From CAYJPV01 sp964547975 (GTDB taxonomy: Bacteria; Acidobacteriota; Vicinamibacteria; Vicinamibacterales; JAKQTR01): a stretch of 20,943 nucleotides of DNA. The stretch spans positions 1 through 20,943 of the forward strand of contig CAZJRM010000077.1 in NCBI GenBank assembly GCA_964547975.1, in the 5' to 3' direction. A program made the position numbers and the translations under genes. A model generated the notes under the pieces. The model had not been told where the DNA came from and did no database searches. It saw only the letters and a list, made by a program, of their open reading frames with translations. Position 1 is the first letter of the stretch. Each line of letters begins with the position of its first letter. This document shows, in pieces, positions 8,141 through 15,011 of this stretch.

Positions 8141-8187
8141 GATGTGGCGCAGGGCTTCAGCCCTGCGTGACTGGCCTGCTCCACATC
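8141..8187. repeat. REP-like palindrome between convergent genes
   Basis: The core GCAGGGCTTCAGCCCTGC (8149-8166) is a perfect palindrome with a 2-nt centre. Outer arms GATGTGG (8141-8147) and CCACATC (8181-8187) are also complementary. The core recurs at 16540 and, with one change, at 20894. It probably also serves as a transcript-end structure between the methyltransferase and the small basic protein. Confidence 0.8.
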
Positions 8188-8201
8188 AGCACGAGCACTG
8201 C

Positions 8202-8396
8202 TTACTGCTGTTCGTCGTCTTCCCAGGGTTTAGGCTGGGGCCCGGGCACGATTCCGGCGAGATCGGGATCACCGTCGCCGGTGAAATCGCTCTTCTGGGA
8301 CTTTATCTCGGAGCGGCGCGCGGCCTTCTGCGCCTGCTTCTCGCGCTTGGCTTTCTCGCGTTCGCGTTTCTGGAGGGAAGGTCGGGCTCTATTCAT
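8202..8396 (-). CDS. Small Lys/Arg-rich conserved hypothetical protein
   Basis: This 64-residue protein starts MNRARPSLQKREREKAKREK and continues as a highly charged, probably helical stretch to about residue 36. An acidic tail ending in DPDLAGIVPGPQPKPWEDD follows. Small proteins of this layout, with a basic helix and an IVPGPQ-type tail, are familiar as hypotheticals in Acidobacteriota and delta-proteobacteria; the function is unknown. The basic helix could bind nucleic acid or ribosomes, which would fit its place 102 bp downstream of an RRM protein on the same strand. GGAG 4-5 nt before the ATG supports the start, and the stop is TAA. The length is short, but composition, ribosome site and neighbour make it a likely real gene. 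Confidence 0.7.
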   Translation of the reverse strand: MNRARPSLQKREREKAKREKQAQKAARRSEIKSQKSDFTGDGDPDLAGIVPGPQPKPWEDDEQQ

Positions 8397-8448
8397 GCGT
8401 CTCCACTCGATGGGGGTGCGGGGCGACCGGCGACCGACGGGGAAGTGC

Positions 8449-8477
8449 GACGGGGGGCGGACCAGGCCGCCCCCGTC
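8449..8477 (-). other. Strong hairpin between RRM gene and small basic protein gene
   Basis: GACGGGGGGCGG (8449-8460) pairs with CCGCCCCCGTC (8467-8477) around a 6-nt loop, with one bulged G. There is no T-run after it on either strand, so it looks like an RNA processing, stability or translational element in the shared transcript rather than a terminator. Confidence 0.5.
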
Positions 8478-8498
8478 ACCACGGCTGGCAGACGAGTC

Positions 8499-8825
8499 TT
8501 ACCAGCGCGATTCGCGCCGACGGCCGTCGCGGCTGCCGCCGCCGCCGCCGTAGCCACCGCCGCCGCCCGGGCGCTCGGTGCGCGGACGCGCTTCGTTGAC
8601 CGTCAGCGTGCGGCCGCCGAACGACTTGTCGTGCAGGTCGGCAATGGCCTTCTGCGCATCGGCGTCGCTCGCCATTTCGACGAACGCGAAGCCGCGGGCG
8701 CGGCCGGTGGCCGCGTCGCGCATGACGCTGACCGACTCGACCTGGCCGCTCTGTCCGAACAGCTCCTGCAGATCCTGCTCGCCCGCGCTGAACGGAAGGT
8801 TGCCGACGTAAAGCTTACGACCCAT
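8499..8825 (-). CDS. Single-RRM RNA-binding protein with Gly-rich tail
   Basis: The 108-residue protein is one RNA recognition motif plus a short disordered tail. RNP2 is KLYVGNLPF (4-12) and RNP1 is RGFAFVEM (44-51), with the aromatic residues that stack on RNA (Tyr6, Phe46, Phe48) present. The tail from residue 82 is Gly-rich then Arg-rich (ERPGGGGGYGGGGGSRDGRRR). This is the architecture of the small bacterial RRM proteins such as the cold-induced Rbp proteins of cyanobacteria, which bind single-stranded RNA. A GAGGAG ribosome site lies about 7 nt before the ATG. A probable promoter some 190 nt upstream would give a long 5' leader, often seen on cold-responsive mRNAs. It is followed by a hairpin and the small basic protein gene. 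Confidence 0.92.
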   Translation of the reverse strand: MGRKLYVGNLPFSAGEQDLQELFGQSGQVESVSVMRDAATGRARGFAFVEMASDADAQKAIADLHDKSFGGRTLTVNEARPRTERPGGGGGYGGGGGSRDGRRRESRW

Positions 8826-9017
8826 GACTGACTCCTCGTCTCACTTACGAGACCAAGGCCGCCCATGTGTTCCAGGGCGACATGACTAGGTGGACGACCG
8901 ACACGGCCGTCTTCTCCGATTGGCAGCTCGTAACTAAGCGAGAAACATCGCGGAGGGCCCGAACCATGTCGTCCGGTTCGGCTCTGTCGCGGGTCACTGC
9001 AGAGGCGGGCTTCCGAC

Positions 9018-9048
9018 AGTATTGTGCCACAGACGGCCCCGGAAGGCC
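9018..9048 (-). promoter_or_regulatory. Candidate promoter of RRM gene
   Basis: On the minus strand TTGGCC and CACAAT are 18 nt apart, with a TG upstream of the second box. This resembles a weak sigma-70 promoter and would leave a leader of about 190 nt. The match is modest. Confidence 0.3.
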
Positions 9049-9081
9049 AAACGGGTGCCCTGAAGGGCAGAGCCGGGCGCT

Positions 9082-9137
9082 GGGGGAAGGGACAAGGGAC
9101 AAGGGACAAGGGACCAGGAACTCGGGGCAAGGGGTAG
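9082..9137. repeat. Heptad tandem repeat array C (GGGACAA)
   Basis: Eight 7-bp steps on the plus strand: GGGGGAA, three perfect GGGACAA, GGGACCA, GGAACTC, GGGGCAA, GGGGTAG. Four consecutive G3 tracts spaced by 4 nt give G-quadruplex potential. It lies downstream of the CBM9-like gene. Confidence 0.85.
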
Positions 9138-9159
9138 GGAGCGGGCCGGGATGAAGCCG

Positions 9160-10023
9160 CTACACGTGCCCCGGGGCAAGGAAGACGAAGTCCCGGAAGA
9201 ACGCCGGTGCGTGGAAACTGGGGCCGTCAGGTGCCGACCAGGCGGCAAAGACCGCATCGGTCTTCGGATCGGCAGGCCCGTGCGGCCGCTTGATGCGGAA
9301 CACGTTGAACTTCCACCGATCGCCGGCCTTCGGCGGTGACTGCGCCGCGACCTGCGGGGACACGCGCTCGAGTGCCGCCCACGGCATCCACGCGAGGGCC
9401 ACCCAGCTGTCCGGCTGCATCCCTTCGCACGAACCGGGGATCACCGTGCTTTCCAGCCCCGCCCAGTCCCACGAGATGTCGTTGTCGAGACCGGGCCAGG
9501 GATGACGGATCAGGAGATCGGTGACCACGTTGATCGGGCTGATTTCGACTTCGAGGTAGTCGCGGCCCGTGCGCGTGGGATCGAGGAAGATCTCGACGAC
9601 CTCTTCTTCCCAGATCGGCTGGTCGCGTTTCGTCATCGTGTGCCACGGCTTCAGGTCGCAGACGTTGAAGCGCATGGCCATGCCCTGTGAGTTCCACAGG
9701 GCCGAAAAGGTCGTGGTCGCGTGTGGCGGGCCCCAGGTGATCCGCTCGGCCGCGTTCCAGGCCTCGTGGTGGCCCGGCAGCAGCAGCGATGGCCGGACGT
9801 CGGTCTGGGCGACGCGATAGGCGGCGTCGACCGGGAGCGGCGTCTCGGGCTGGTAGAGTGGTGGCATGGACCCGGACCCAGTATCCGCCCGTCCCGAGCC
9901 CCCGTCAAGACGGGCGAACGGGGCCGGAGGGCGGCGTTCCGTGCCCAACGCGTCGAGCCTGGCGCCTGCGGCGAGGGCAGCCATGCGGAGGAGCGCGGCG
10001 ACGAAGTCGCGTCGTCGGGACAT
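9160..10023 (-). CDS. Tat-exported carbohydrate-binding family 9-like protein
   Basis: The 287-residue protein starts MSRRRDFVAALLRMAALAAG, where RRDFV followed by a modest hydrophobic stretch resembles a twin-arginine signal peptide. Residues from about 60 onward form a beta-sandwich resembling the CBM9 family seen attached to xylanases and in stand-alone exported proteins. Motifs include WNSQGMAMRFNVCD, IWEEEVVEIFLDP, YLEVEISPINVVTDL, SWVALAWMPWAAL and WKFNVFRIKR. No catalytic domain accompanies it. The likely role is binding of sugars or polysaccharide outside the cytoplasm. The start is set by AGGA 8 nt before ATG 10023. A longer in-frame reading upstream would overlap the dcp coding region and lacks a signal peptide. 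It diverges from dcp. Confidence 0.8.
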   Translation of the reverse strand: MSRRRDFVAALLRMAALAAGARLDALGTERRPPAPFARLDGGSGRADTGSGSMPPLYQPETPLPVDAAYRVAQTDVRPSLLLPGHHEAWNAAERITWGPPHATTTFSALWNSQGMAMRFNVCDLKPWHTMTKRDQPIWEEEVVEIFLDPTRTGRDYLEVEISPINVVTDLLIRHPWPGLDNDISWDWAGLESTVIPGSCEGMQPDSWVALAWMPWAALERVSPQVAAQSPPKAGDRWKFNVFRIKRPHGPADPKTDAVFAAWSAPDGPSFHAPAFFRDFVFLAPGHV

Positions 10024-10040
10024 GGGCGAATCCTGACAGA

Positions 10041-10070
10041 TTGAACCGCAGGAATTCAATGCGGTAGATT
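10041..10070 (+). promoter_or_regulatory. Candidate sigma-70 promoter of the M3 peptidase gene
   Basis: TTGAAC (10041-10046) and TAGATT (10065-10070) are separated by 18 nt. Transcription would begin near 10078, about 70 nt before the start codon. Confidence 0.45.
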
Positions 10071-10147
10071 GCCAGAGTACCGGGTCCGGCCGTCGGCCGC
10101 CCTCCCGACCCGGCTCGTCCATCCCGTCTACCCGCGAGGTTGCCATC

Positions 10148-12262
10148 ATGTTCCGTCGAACCCTCCTCGCCGCGTGCTGCGTGCTCGCGGTCGTCTCCTC
10201 CCTCGGGGGCCAGGCTCCGCAGGCGCCTGCCGCCGACAACCCGCTGCTCCGCGCCTGGACGACGCCGCACGGCGTGCCGCCGTTCGGCGAGATACGGCCG
10301 GAGCACTTCCTGCCGGCGCTCAAGGAAGGCATCGCACAGCAGCGGAAGGAAGTCGACGCGATCGTGGCCAGCACTGCGGCCCCGACGTTCGCGAACACGA
10401 TCGAGGCGATGGAGAACGCCGGCGAACTCCTGGGGCGCGTCAGTCCCGTGTTCTCGAACCTCCAGTCGTCGAACACGAACGAACAGTTGCAGGCGATCAA
10501 CCGCGAAGTGTCGCCGCTGCTGACGGCGCTGCGCGACGACATCCGGCTCAATCCCGGCCTGTTCGCCCGCGTGAAGACGTTGTGGGAGAAGCGCGAGACG
10601 CTTGGCCTGACGCCGGTGCAGAAACGCCTGCTCGACGAGACCTACAAGTCGTTCGTCCGCGGCGGCGCCAACCTGAACGCCGAGCAGAAGACCCGATTCC
10701 GGGCCATCAACACCGAGTTGTCGGCGCTCGGCATCAAGTTCGGCGACAACCTGCTCCACGACACGAACTCGTACCGCCTCGTTATCGAACGCGAAGCCGA
10801 CCTGAAGGGCCTGCCGCCCTCGGTGGTGGCCGCGGGCGCGGAGGCCGCGAAGGCCGCGGGGATGGCCGGCAAGTGGGTGTACACGCTGCAGGCCCCGAGC
10901 ATCTGGCCGTTCCTGCAGTACGCGGACAACCGCGACCTGCGCAAACAGATCCTGACGGCCTACACGACGCGCAACGATCACAACGACCAGTACGACAACA
11001 AGGCGCTGCTGTCCCAGATGGCCGCGCTGCGCGCCGAACGGGCAGCGCTCCTCGGCTACAAGACCTTTGCCGACTTCGTCCTCGAAGAGAACATGGCGAA
11101 GACGCCGGACCAGGTCTACGCGCTCCTCAACCAGGTGTGGACCCCGGCGCGGGCGATGGCCGTGCGCGAGGCCGCCGACCAGCAGGCGCTGATCAAGACG
11201 CGGGGCGAGACGTTCAGCCTCGAGCACTGGGACTGGCGGTACTACCAGGAGAAGGTGAAGCAGGCGCGTTTCGATCTGGACGAGCAGGCGCTGCGTCCGT
11301 ACTTCAAGCTCGACAACGTCCGCGAGGGCGCGTTCTACGTCGCCCGGAAGCTGTACGGGCTGACGGTGACCCCGCGGCCGGATCTCCCGACGTACCACCC
11401 CGAGGTGAAGGCGTTCGAGGTGAAGGAAGCTGACGGCACCCACGTCGGCATCTACTACACCGACTACCACCCGAGGCCCGGCAAACGTGTCGGCGCGTGG
11501 AGCAGCACGTTCCGCGGCACGCGGATGAAGGACGGCGCGCGCGTGACGCCGGTCGTGGTGAACGTGTGCAACTTCTCTCGGCCCGCCGGCGACCAACCGG
11601 CGCTGCTCAGCCTCGAGGAGGTCGGCACCCTGTTCCACGAGTTCGGCCACGCGTTGAACTCGCTGCTGTCGAAATCGCCGTACCGCGGCCTCGGCGGGTT
11701 CCCCCGCGACTTCGTCGAAGTGCCGTCGCAGATCATGGAGAACTGGGCGCTGGAGCCGGAGGTGCTCGCCGTCTACGCGAAGCACTACAAGACGGGCGAG
11801 GTGATCCCGACGGCGCTCGTCGAGAAGATCAAGAAGGCCGCGCAGTTCGACCAGGGCTTCATCACGGTCGAGTACGTGGCGGCCTCGCTGCTCGACATGG
11901 ACTGGCACACGCTGACGCCCGGCGCGCCGAAGGACACGACGGCGTTCGAGAACGCCTCGATGGCGAAGATCGGCCTGCCGCCGACCATCGTGCCACGGTA
12001 CCGCAGCACCTACTTCAACCACATCTTCGGGCCGGGCGGCGGCTACGCGTCCGGGTACTACGCCTACATGTGGAGCGAGGTCCTCGATCAGGACGCGTTC
12101 CAGGCGTTCCGCGAGAAAGGCCTGTTCGACCCGGCCACGGCGCGCGGCTTCCGCACGATCCTCGAGAAGGGCGGGACGGAAGACCCGATGACGCTCTACA
12201 AGGCGTTCCGCGGGCGCGAGCCCAGCGTCGAACCGCTGCTGAAGAAACGCGGGTTGAAGTAG
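10148..12262 (+). CDS. dcp: M3 family zinc peptidase, peptidyl-dipeptidase Dcp type, secreted
   Basis: The 704-residue protein begins with a signal peptide (to about residue 22, VVSSLGGQA), so it acts outside the cytoplasm. The rest has the length and layout of Dcp/oligopeptidase A enzymes, which remove C-terminal dipeptides or cut short peptides. The zinc site is complete: FHEFGHALN gives His497, Glu498 and His501, and RDFVEVPSQIMENW gives Glu524 as third ligand. The C-terminal region has the substrate-closing tyrosine segment GGGYASGYYAYMWSEVLDQD. An N-terminal block (PPFGEIRPEHFLPAL) is typical of Dcp. The signal peptide distinguishes it from the E. coli enzyme but is common in Acidobacteriota and Xanthomonadales. 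It converges with an M28 peptidase, and its TAG stop is part of a palindrome arm. Confidence in M3 is very high; Dcp over oligopeptidase A is likely. Confidence 0.93.
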   Translation: MFRRTLLAACCVLAVVSSLGGQAPQAPAADNPLLRAWTTPHGVPPFGEIRPEHFLPALKEGIAQQRKEVDAIVASTAAPTFANTIEAMENAGELLGRVSPVFSNLQSSNTNEQLQAINREVSPLLTALRDDIRLNPGLFARVKTLWEKRETLGLTPVQKRLLDETYKSFVRGGANLNAEQKTRFRAINTELSALGIKFGDNLLHDTNSYRLVIEREADLKGLPPSVVAAGAEAAKAAGMAGKWVYTLQAPSIWPFLQYADNRDLRKQILTAYTTRNDHNDQYDNKALLSQMAALRAERAALLGYKTFADFVLEENMAKTPDQVYALLNQVWTPARAMAVREAADQQALIKTRGETFSLEHWDWRYYQEKVKQARFDLDEQALRPYFKLDNVREGAFYVARKLYGLTVTPRPDLPTYHPEVKAFEVKEADGTHVGIYYTDYHPRPGKRVGAWSSTFRGTRMKDGARVTPVVVNVCNFSRPAGDQPALLSLEEVGTLFHEFGHALNSLLSKSPYRGLGGFPRDFVEVPSQIMENWALEPEVLAVYAKHYKTGEVIPTALVEKIKKAAQFDQGFITVEYVAASLLDMDWHTLTPGAPKDTTAFENASMAKIGLPPTIVPRYRSTYFNHIFGPGGGYASGYYAYMWSEVLDQDAFQAFREKGLFDPATARGFRTILEKGGTEDPMTLYKAFRGREPSVEPLLKKRGLK

Positions 12263-12318
12263 CGCCCAACTTCAGTTGGGCCTGGTTTCTTGCCGGGCCC
12301 GGCTGAAGCCGGGCGCTA
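12260..12318. repeat. Composite palindrome spanning the dcp/M28 junction
   Basis: Outer arms TAGCGCCC (12260-12267) and GGGCGCTA (12311-12318) are perfect inverted repeats. They enclose GCCCAACTTCAGTTGGGC (12264-12281) and CCCGGCTGAAGCCGGG (12298-12313). The outer TAG/CTA triplets are the stop codons of the two convergent genes. It can fold on either strand and may act as a bidirectional transcript end. Confidence 0.85.
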
Positions 12319-13857
12319 CATCTGCTTGCGCGGGACCTTCGTCTCGTTCATCGCGGCCTGGTAGACGAACGCCGCCATCACGACGGCGTTCTTCATCAGG
12401 TCCTCCGCCTGGATCGTGTCGACGTAATCCAGGTTCGTGTGCCCGCCGGTGCCCGGGATCCGGTCCTGCAGGAACTGGAACCCGGGCAGCCCGGCGTTGT
12501 CGAACGGCACGTGGTCCGTGCTGCCGACACTCTGGTTGGAGACGACGGTCATCCCGAAGTCGCGGAACGGTGCCATCCACGCCGTGAGCAGCGCACGGGC
12601 CGATTCGTTGCCCTGCAGGTAGATGCCCCGGTACTGCCCCGCGCCGTAGTCCTGGTTGAAGTACGCCGACAGCAGGTCGTAGCCGGGTTTGCGGCCCACC
12701 TTTGGATCCGACGGGTTGCCGAAGTGCGTGTTCACGTACTCCCGCGACCCGAAAAGTCCCTGCTCTTCACCGGCCCACAACGCCACGCGGATGGTCCGCC
12801 GCGGCGTGGCGCCGAGCGCCTTCAGGATGCGGGCCGCCTCCAGCACGACCGCCACCCCCGACGTGTTGTCGCTTGCGTTGGGGCTGGCGTGCCACGTGTC
12901 GAAGTGCGCACCCATCATCACGACTTCGTTCGCCAGGTCGGAGCCCGGGATCTCGCCGACGAGGTTGATCGCTTGCTCCACGCGTTCGCCAATGCGATTG
13001 CGGACCTCCACGTCGACCTTCACCGGGAGGTCGCGCTTCAGGATCCGGTACATCCGGTTGTAGTGTTCCGGCGTGACCGCGACGATGGGCGGCGACGCCA
13101 GCGAGGCGTCCCGCGACCAGCGGTCGTCGCGCGTGCCCGGCCTCGAGAAGCCGCGTACCGCGCCGATCCAGCCGCTGTCGCACTGGAAGACGACGGCCAC
13201 GCCTTCGGCCTTCAGGAAGGCCATGCGCTCCTCGGGCTTGACGAGATCCGGGTTGGGCACCGGCCGCTGCGCTGCACGAGGCGGAACGATGACCGTCTGC
13301 GCGAGCTTCTCGAGCTCGGCCTCCGTCCGCCGCGGCGTCCCGTTGACGAGCGGCGTGAGATCGATCGTGACCGGCGGCGACACGAGGGCGGCCTTGCCCG
13401 CGAGCAGGCCCCTGTACTTCGCGAAGTCCGCCTTCACCTGGATGTCGACGATCGCCGCCGGCACCACCTGCCGGCCGTTCGTGCCGGGGGTATGCGCGAG
13501 CGGATAGCCGACCATCGGCGTGTAGTCGGGCTCCACGAGATGCAGCGAGACGAACTCGTTGTCCCACGCCACGCCGTAGTCCATGAACGGTTCGGCGGCG
13601 ACGTGCACCAGGCCGATGCGCGCCATCTCGCCCTTCGCCCAGGCCTGGGCGCGCGCCATGTCCTGCGAGAGGGTGAGCCGCGCGCCGAGGACGTCGGTCA
13701 TGTAGCTTTCGAGGTCCATGACCCGGGACCGCTGCAGGCCCTCCTCGCGGATCTTCGCGATCGTCGGGGCGTCCTGCTGCGGGGACTGTGCGCCGAGCAC
13801 CGCGGTGCAGACGGCGAGGGCGACGAACAAGAGGAACGGGCTGCGCGGCTGTCGCAT
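12316..13857 (-). CDS. Secreted M28 family metallopeptidase, carboxypeptidase Q-like
   Basis: The 513-residue protein has a signal peptide (residues 1-23, LLFVALAVCTAVLGAQS) and an M28 co-catalytic zinc domain with a protease-associated-type insertion at about 125-300. The predicted metal ligands are His318 (GAHFDTW), Asp330 (NASDNTSG), Glu365 (AGEEQG), Asp403 (FNQDYG) and His473 (GHTNLDYVDT), with Glu364 as general base. All are present. The region NLVGEIPGSDLANEVV and the overall layout resemble carboxypeptidase Q (plasma glutamate carboxypeptidase), which cleaves dipeptides and small peptides. The ATG at 13857 is chosen because it begins the signal peptide; upstream in-frame sequence runs into the promoter region. 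It converges with dcp, so two extracytoplasmic peptidases sit tail to tail, which suggests peptide scavenging. Confidence 0.9.
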   Translation of the reverse strand: MRQPRSPFLLFVALAVCTAVLGAQSPQQDAPTIAKIREEGLQRSRVMDLESYMTDVLGARLTLSQDMARAQAWAKGEMARIGLVHVAAEPFMDYGVAWDNEFVSLHLVEPDYTPMVGYPLAHTPGTNGRQVVPAAIVDIQVKADFAKYRGLLAGKAALVSPPVTIDLTPLVNGTPRRTEAELEKLAQTVIVPPRAAQRPVPNPDLVKPEERMAFLKAEGVAVVFQCDSGWIGAVRGFSRPGTRDDRWSRDASLASPPIVAVTPEHYNRMYRILKRDLPVKVDVEVRNRIGERVEQAINLVGEIPGSDLANEVVMMGAHFDTWHASPNASDNTSGVAVVLEAARILKALGATPRRTIRVALWAGEEQGLFGSREYVNTHFGNPSDPKVGRKPGYDLLSAYFNQDYGAGQYRGIYLQGNESARALLTAWMAPFRDFGMTVVSNQSVGSTDHVPFDNAGLPGFQFLQDRIPGTGGHTNLDYVDTIQAEDLMKNAVVMAAFVYQAAMNETKVPRKQM

Positions 13858-13927
13858 GGCGGTGACTCCGTCGATGGCCCCGGGGCCGGGGCGGGTGGCG
13901 CGGGCATCATGGCAGAGGCGCGTGGCA

Positions 13928-13958
13928 GTGCCAAGCGCGGAAACCGCTGTGGTAGAGT
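13928..13958 (+). promoter_or_regulatory. Candidate promoter of the Gfo/Idh/MocA-uxaC pair
   Basis: TGGTAGAGT (13950-13958) resembles an extended -10 box 26 nt before the GTG start. GTGCCA (13928-13933) is a weak -35 with 19-nt spacing. The 126-bp gap to the divergent M28 gene holds no gene. Confidence 0.4.
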
Positions 13959-13971
13959 GGTCTGACCTCTT

Positions 13972-13977
13972 GGGAGG
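13972..13977 (+). promoter_or_regulatory. Ribosome binding site deciding the start of the Gfo/Idh/MocA gene
   Basis: GGGAGG ends at 13977. It touches the GTG at 13978 but is ideally spaced (6 nt) from the GTG at 13984, so 13984 is the better start. Confidence 0.65.
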
Positions 13978-13983
13978 GTGACC

Positions 13984-15000
13984 GTGCGCGTTGGCCTCAT
14001 CGGCACAGGCAACATCACCGATACGCACGCCCGGGCCGCGATTGCGGCCGGGCTGACCGTCGACGCCGTGCTCGGGCGCTCGCTCGACAAGGCGCGCGCC
14101 GTCTGCGAACGGTACGGCGGCACGCCGTACGCGTCACCGGACGCCTTCTACGCGCACCGGGGCCTCGAACTCGTCGCCATCGGCACCGCGTCGGGACTGC
14201 ATGCCGAGCAGGGCATCGGCGCCGCGCGCCACGGCCTGCACGTGCTGGTCGAGAAACCCGTCGACACGACCCTCGACAAGGCCGATGCGTTCATCGCCGC
14301 CGTCGAGGCCGCCGGTGTCGTCGCTGCCGTGTGCTACCAGGACCGGTTCGCGCCGGACCTCTGCGCGTTGAAGGACGCCATCGGCCGCGGCGCCCTGGGC
14401 CGCATCCTCCTCGCGGACGCCCGGATGCCCTGGTATCGTCCGCCGTCCTACTACTCGTCGTCGTCGTGGCGCGGGACCTGGGAGCTCGATGGCGGCGGCG
14501 CGCTGATGAACCAGGGGTCGCACACGGTGGACCTGCTCGTCTGGCTGCTCGGCGATGTCGCCCGCGTGCAGGGGATGGTCGCGACGGTGCGCCACGACAT
14601 TCCCGTCGAGGACACCGCGCTCGCGCTCGTCGAATTCACGAGCGGCGCGCGTGCCACGTTGTCGGCGACGACGGCGGCGTATCCCGGGTATCCGCGCCGG
14701 CTGATGATCGCGGGCACCGCGGGGACTGTCACCATCGAGCGCGATTCGCTCGTCGCCGCCGACTTCGAGCACGGACCGGTGCCCGGACTCGTCGTCCATC
14801 CGCCCGCGCCGGAAGACGGTCGGTCGTCCACGCCCGTCGTTTCGGACGTGTCGGGCCACCGCGCGTTGTTCGAAGACATCGTGCGCGCGATCCAGACGGG
14901 CGCGCGCCCGCGCTGCGACGTGCGCGACGGTCGCCGCAGCCTCGCCCTCATCAGAGCCGTGTACGAATCGTCCGCATCCGGCCGCCCCGTGCAGTTGTAG
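13984..15000 (+). CDS. Gfo/Idh/MocA family NAD(P)-dependent dehydrogenase
   Basis: The 338-residue protein starts with the nucleotide-binding motif MRVGLIGTGNITDTH (Rossmann GxGxxx at 7-12). It has the family's EKPVDTT motif with Lys91, and a catalytic-site segment WELDGGGALMNQGSHTVDLL, where His180 and Asp183 are the usual HxxxD-type pair. Members oxidise or reduce sugars, sugar acids or cyclitols. The uxaC start lies 11 nt after its stop, so a uronate-derived substrate is likely. It may be a functional substitute for fructuronate or tagaturonate reductase, or a uronate or oxo-uronate dehydrogenase. This is inference from context; sequence alone does not give the substrate. No signal peptide is seen, so it is cytosolic. 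GTG start, TAG stop. Confidence 0.9.
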   Translation: MRVGLIGTGNITDTHARAAIAAGLTVDAVLGRSLDKARAVCERYGGTPYASPDAFYAHRGLELVAIGTASGLHAEQGIGAARHGLHVLVEKPVDTTLDKADAFIAAVEAAGVVAAVCYQDRFAPDLCALKDAIGRGALGRILLADARMPWYRPPSYYSSSSWRGTWELDGGGALMNQGSHTVDLLVWLLGDVARVQGMVATVRHDIPVEDTALALVEFTSGARATLSATTAAYPGYPRRLMIAGTAGTVTIERDSLVAADFEHGPVPGLVVHPPAPEDGRSSTPVVSDVSGHRALFEDIVRAIQTGARPRCDVRDGRRSLALIRAVYESSASGRPVQL

Positions 15001-15011
15001 ATGGAGTGCCC

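Larger units (their letters stand above)
8826..9159. other. 334-bp noncoding region: leader of RRM gene and heptad array
   Basis: No credible gene is present. The left part is the presumed 5' leader of the RRM gene (minus strand). It contains a 7-bp hairpin, CCGAACC (8959-8965) with GGTTCGG (8975-8981), and a candidate promoter near 9015-9050. The right part (9082-9137) is a 7-bp tandem array followed by 22 bp up to the stop of the CBM9-like gene. Confidence 0.6.

Noticed and set aside
10024..10551. N-terminal extension of the CBM9-like gene to 10551
   Set aside because: It would run antisense through the dcp start and place the Tat-like signal internally. ATG 10023 has a ribosome site and begins the signal peptide.
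9905..12022. A 705-codon open frame on the minus strand opposite dcp
   Set aside because: It is exactly antisense to a gene with a complete M3 active site, and its protein is a monotonous Arg/Val/Glu-rich sequence with no domain. High GC removes stops from the antisense frame.
12260..12318. Palindrome considered as the end of an insertion sequence
   Set aside because: There is no transposase frame, target duplication or paired terminal repeat at a distance. It fits a short REP-type element better.
13858..14028. Upstream in-frame extension of the M28 peptidase
   Set aside because: It crosses the divergent promoter region and the start of the neighbouring dehydrogenase gene, and hides the signal peptide that begins at 13857.
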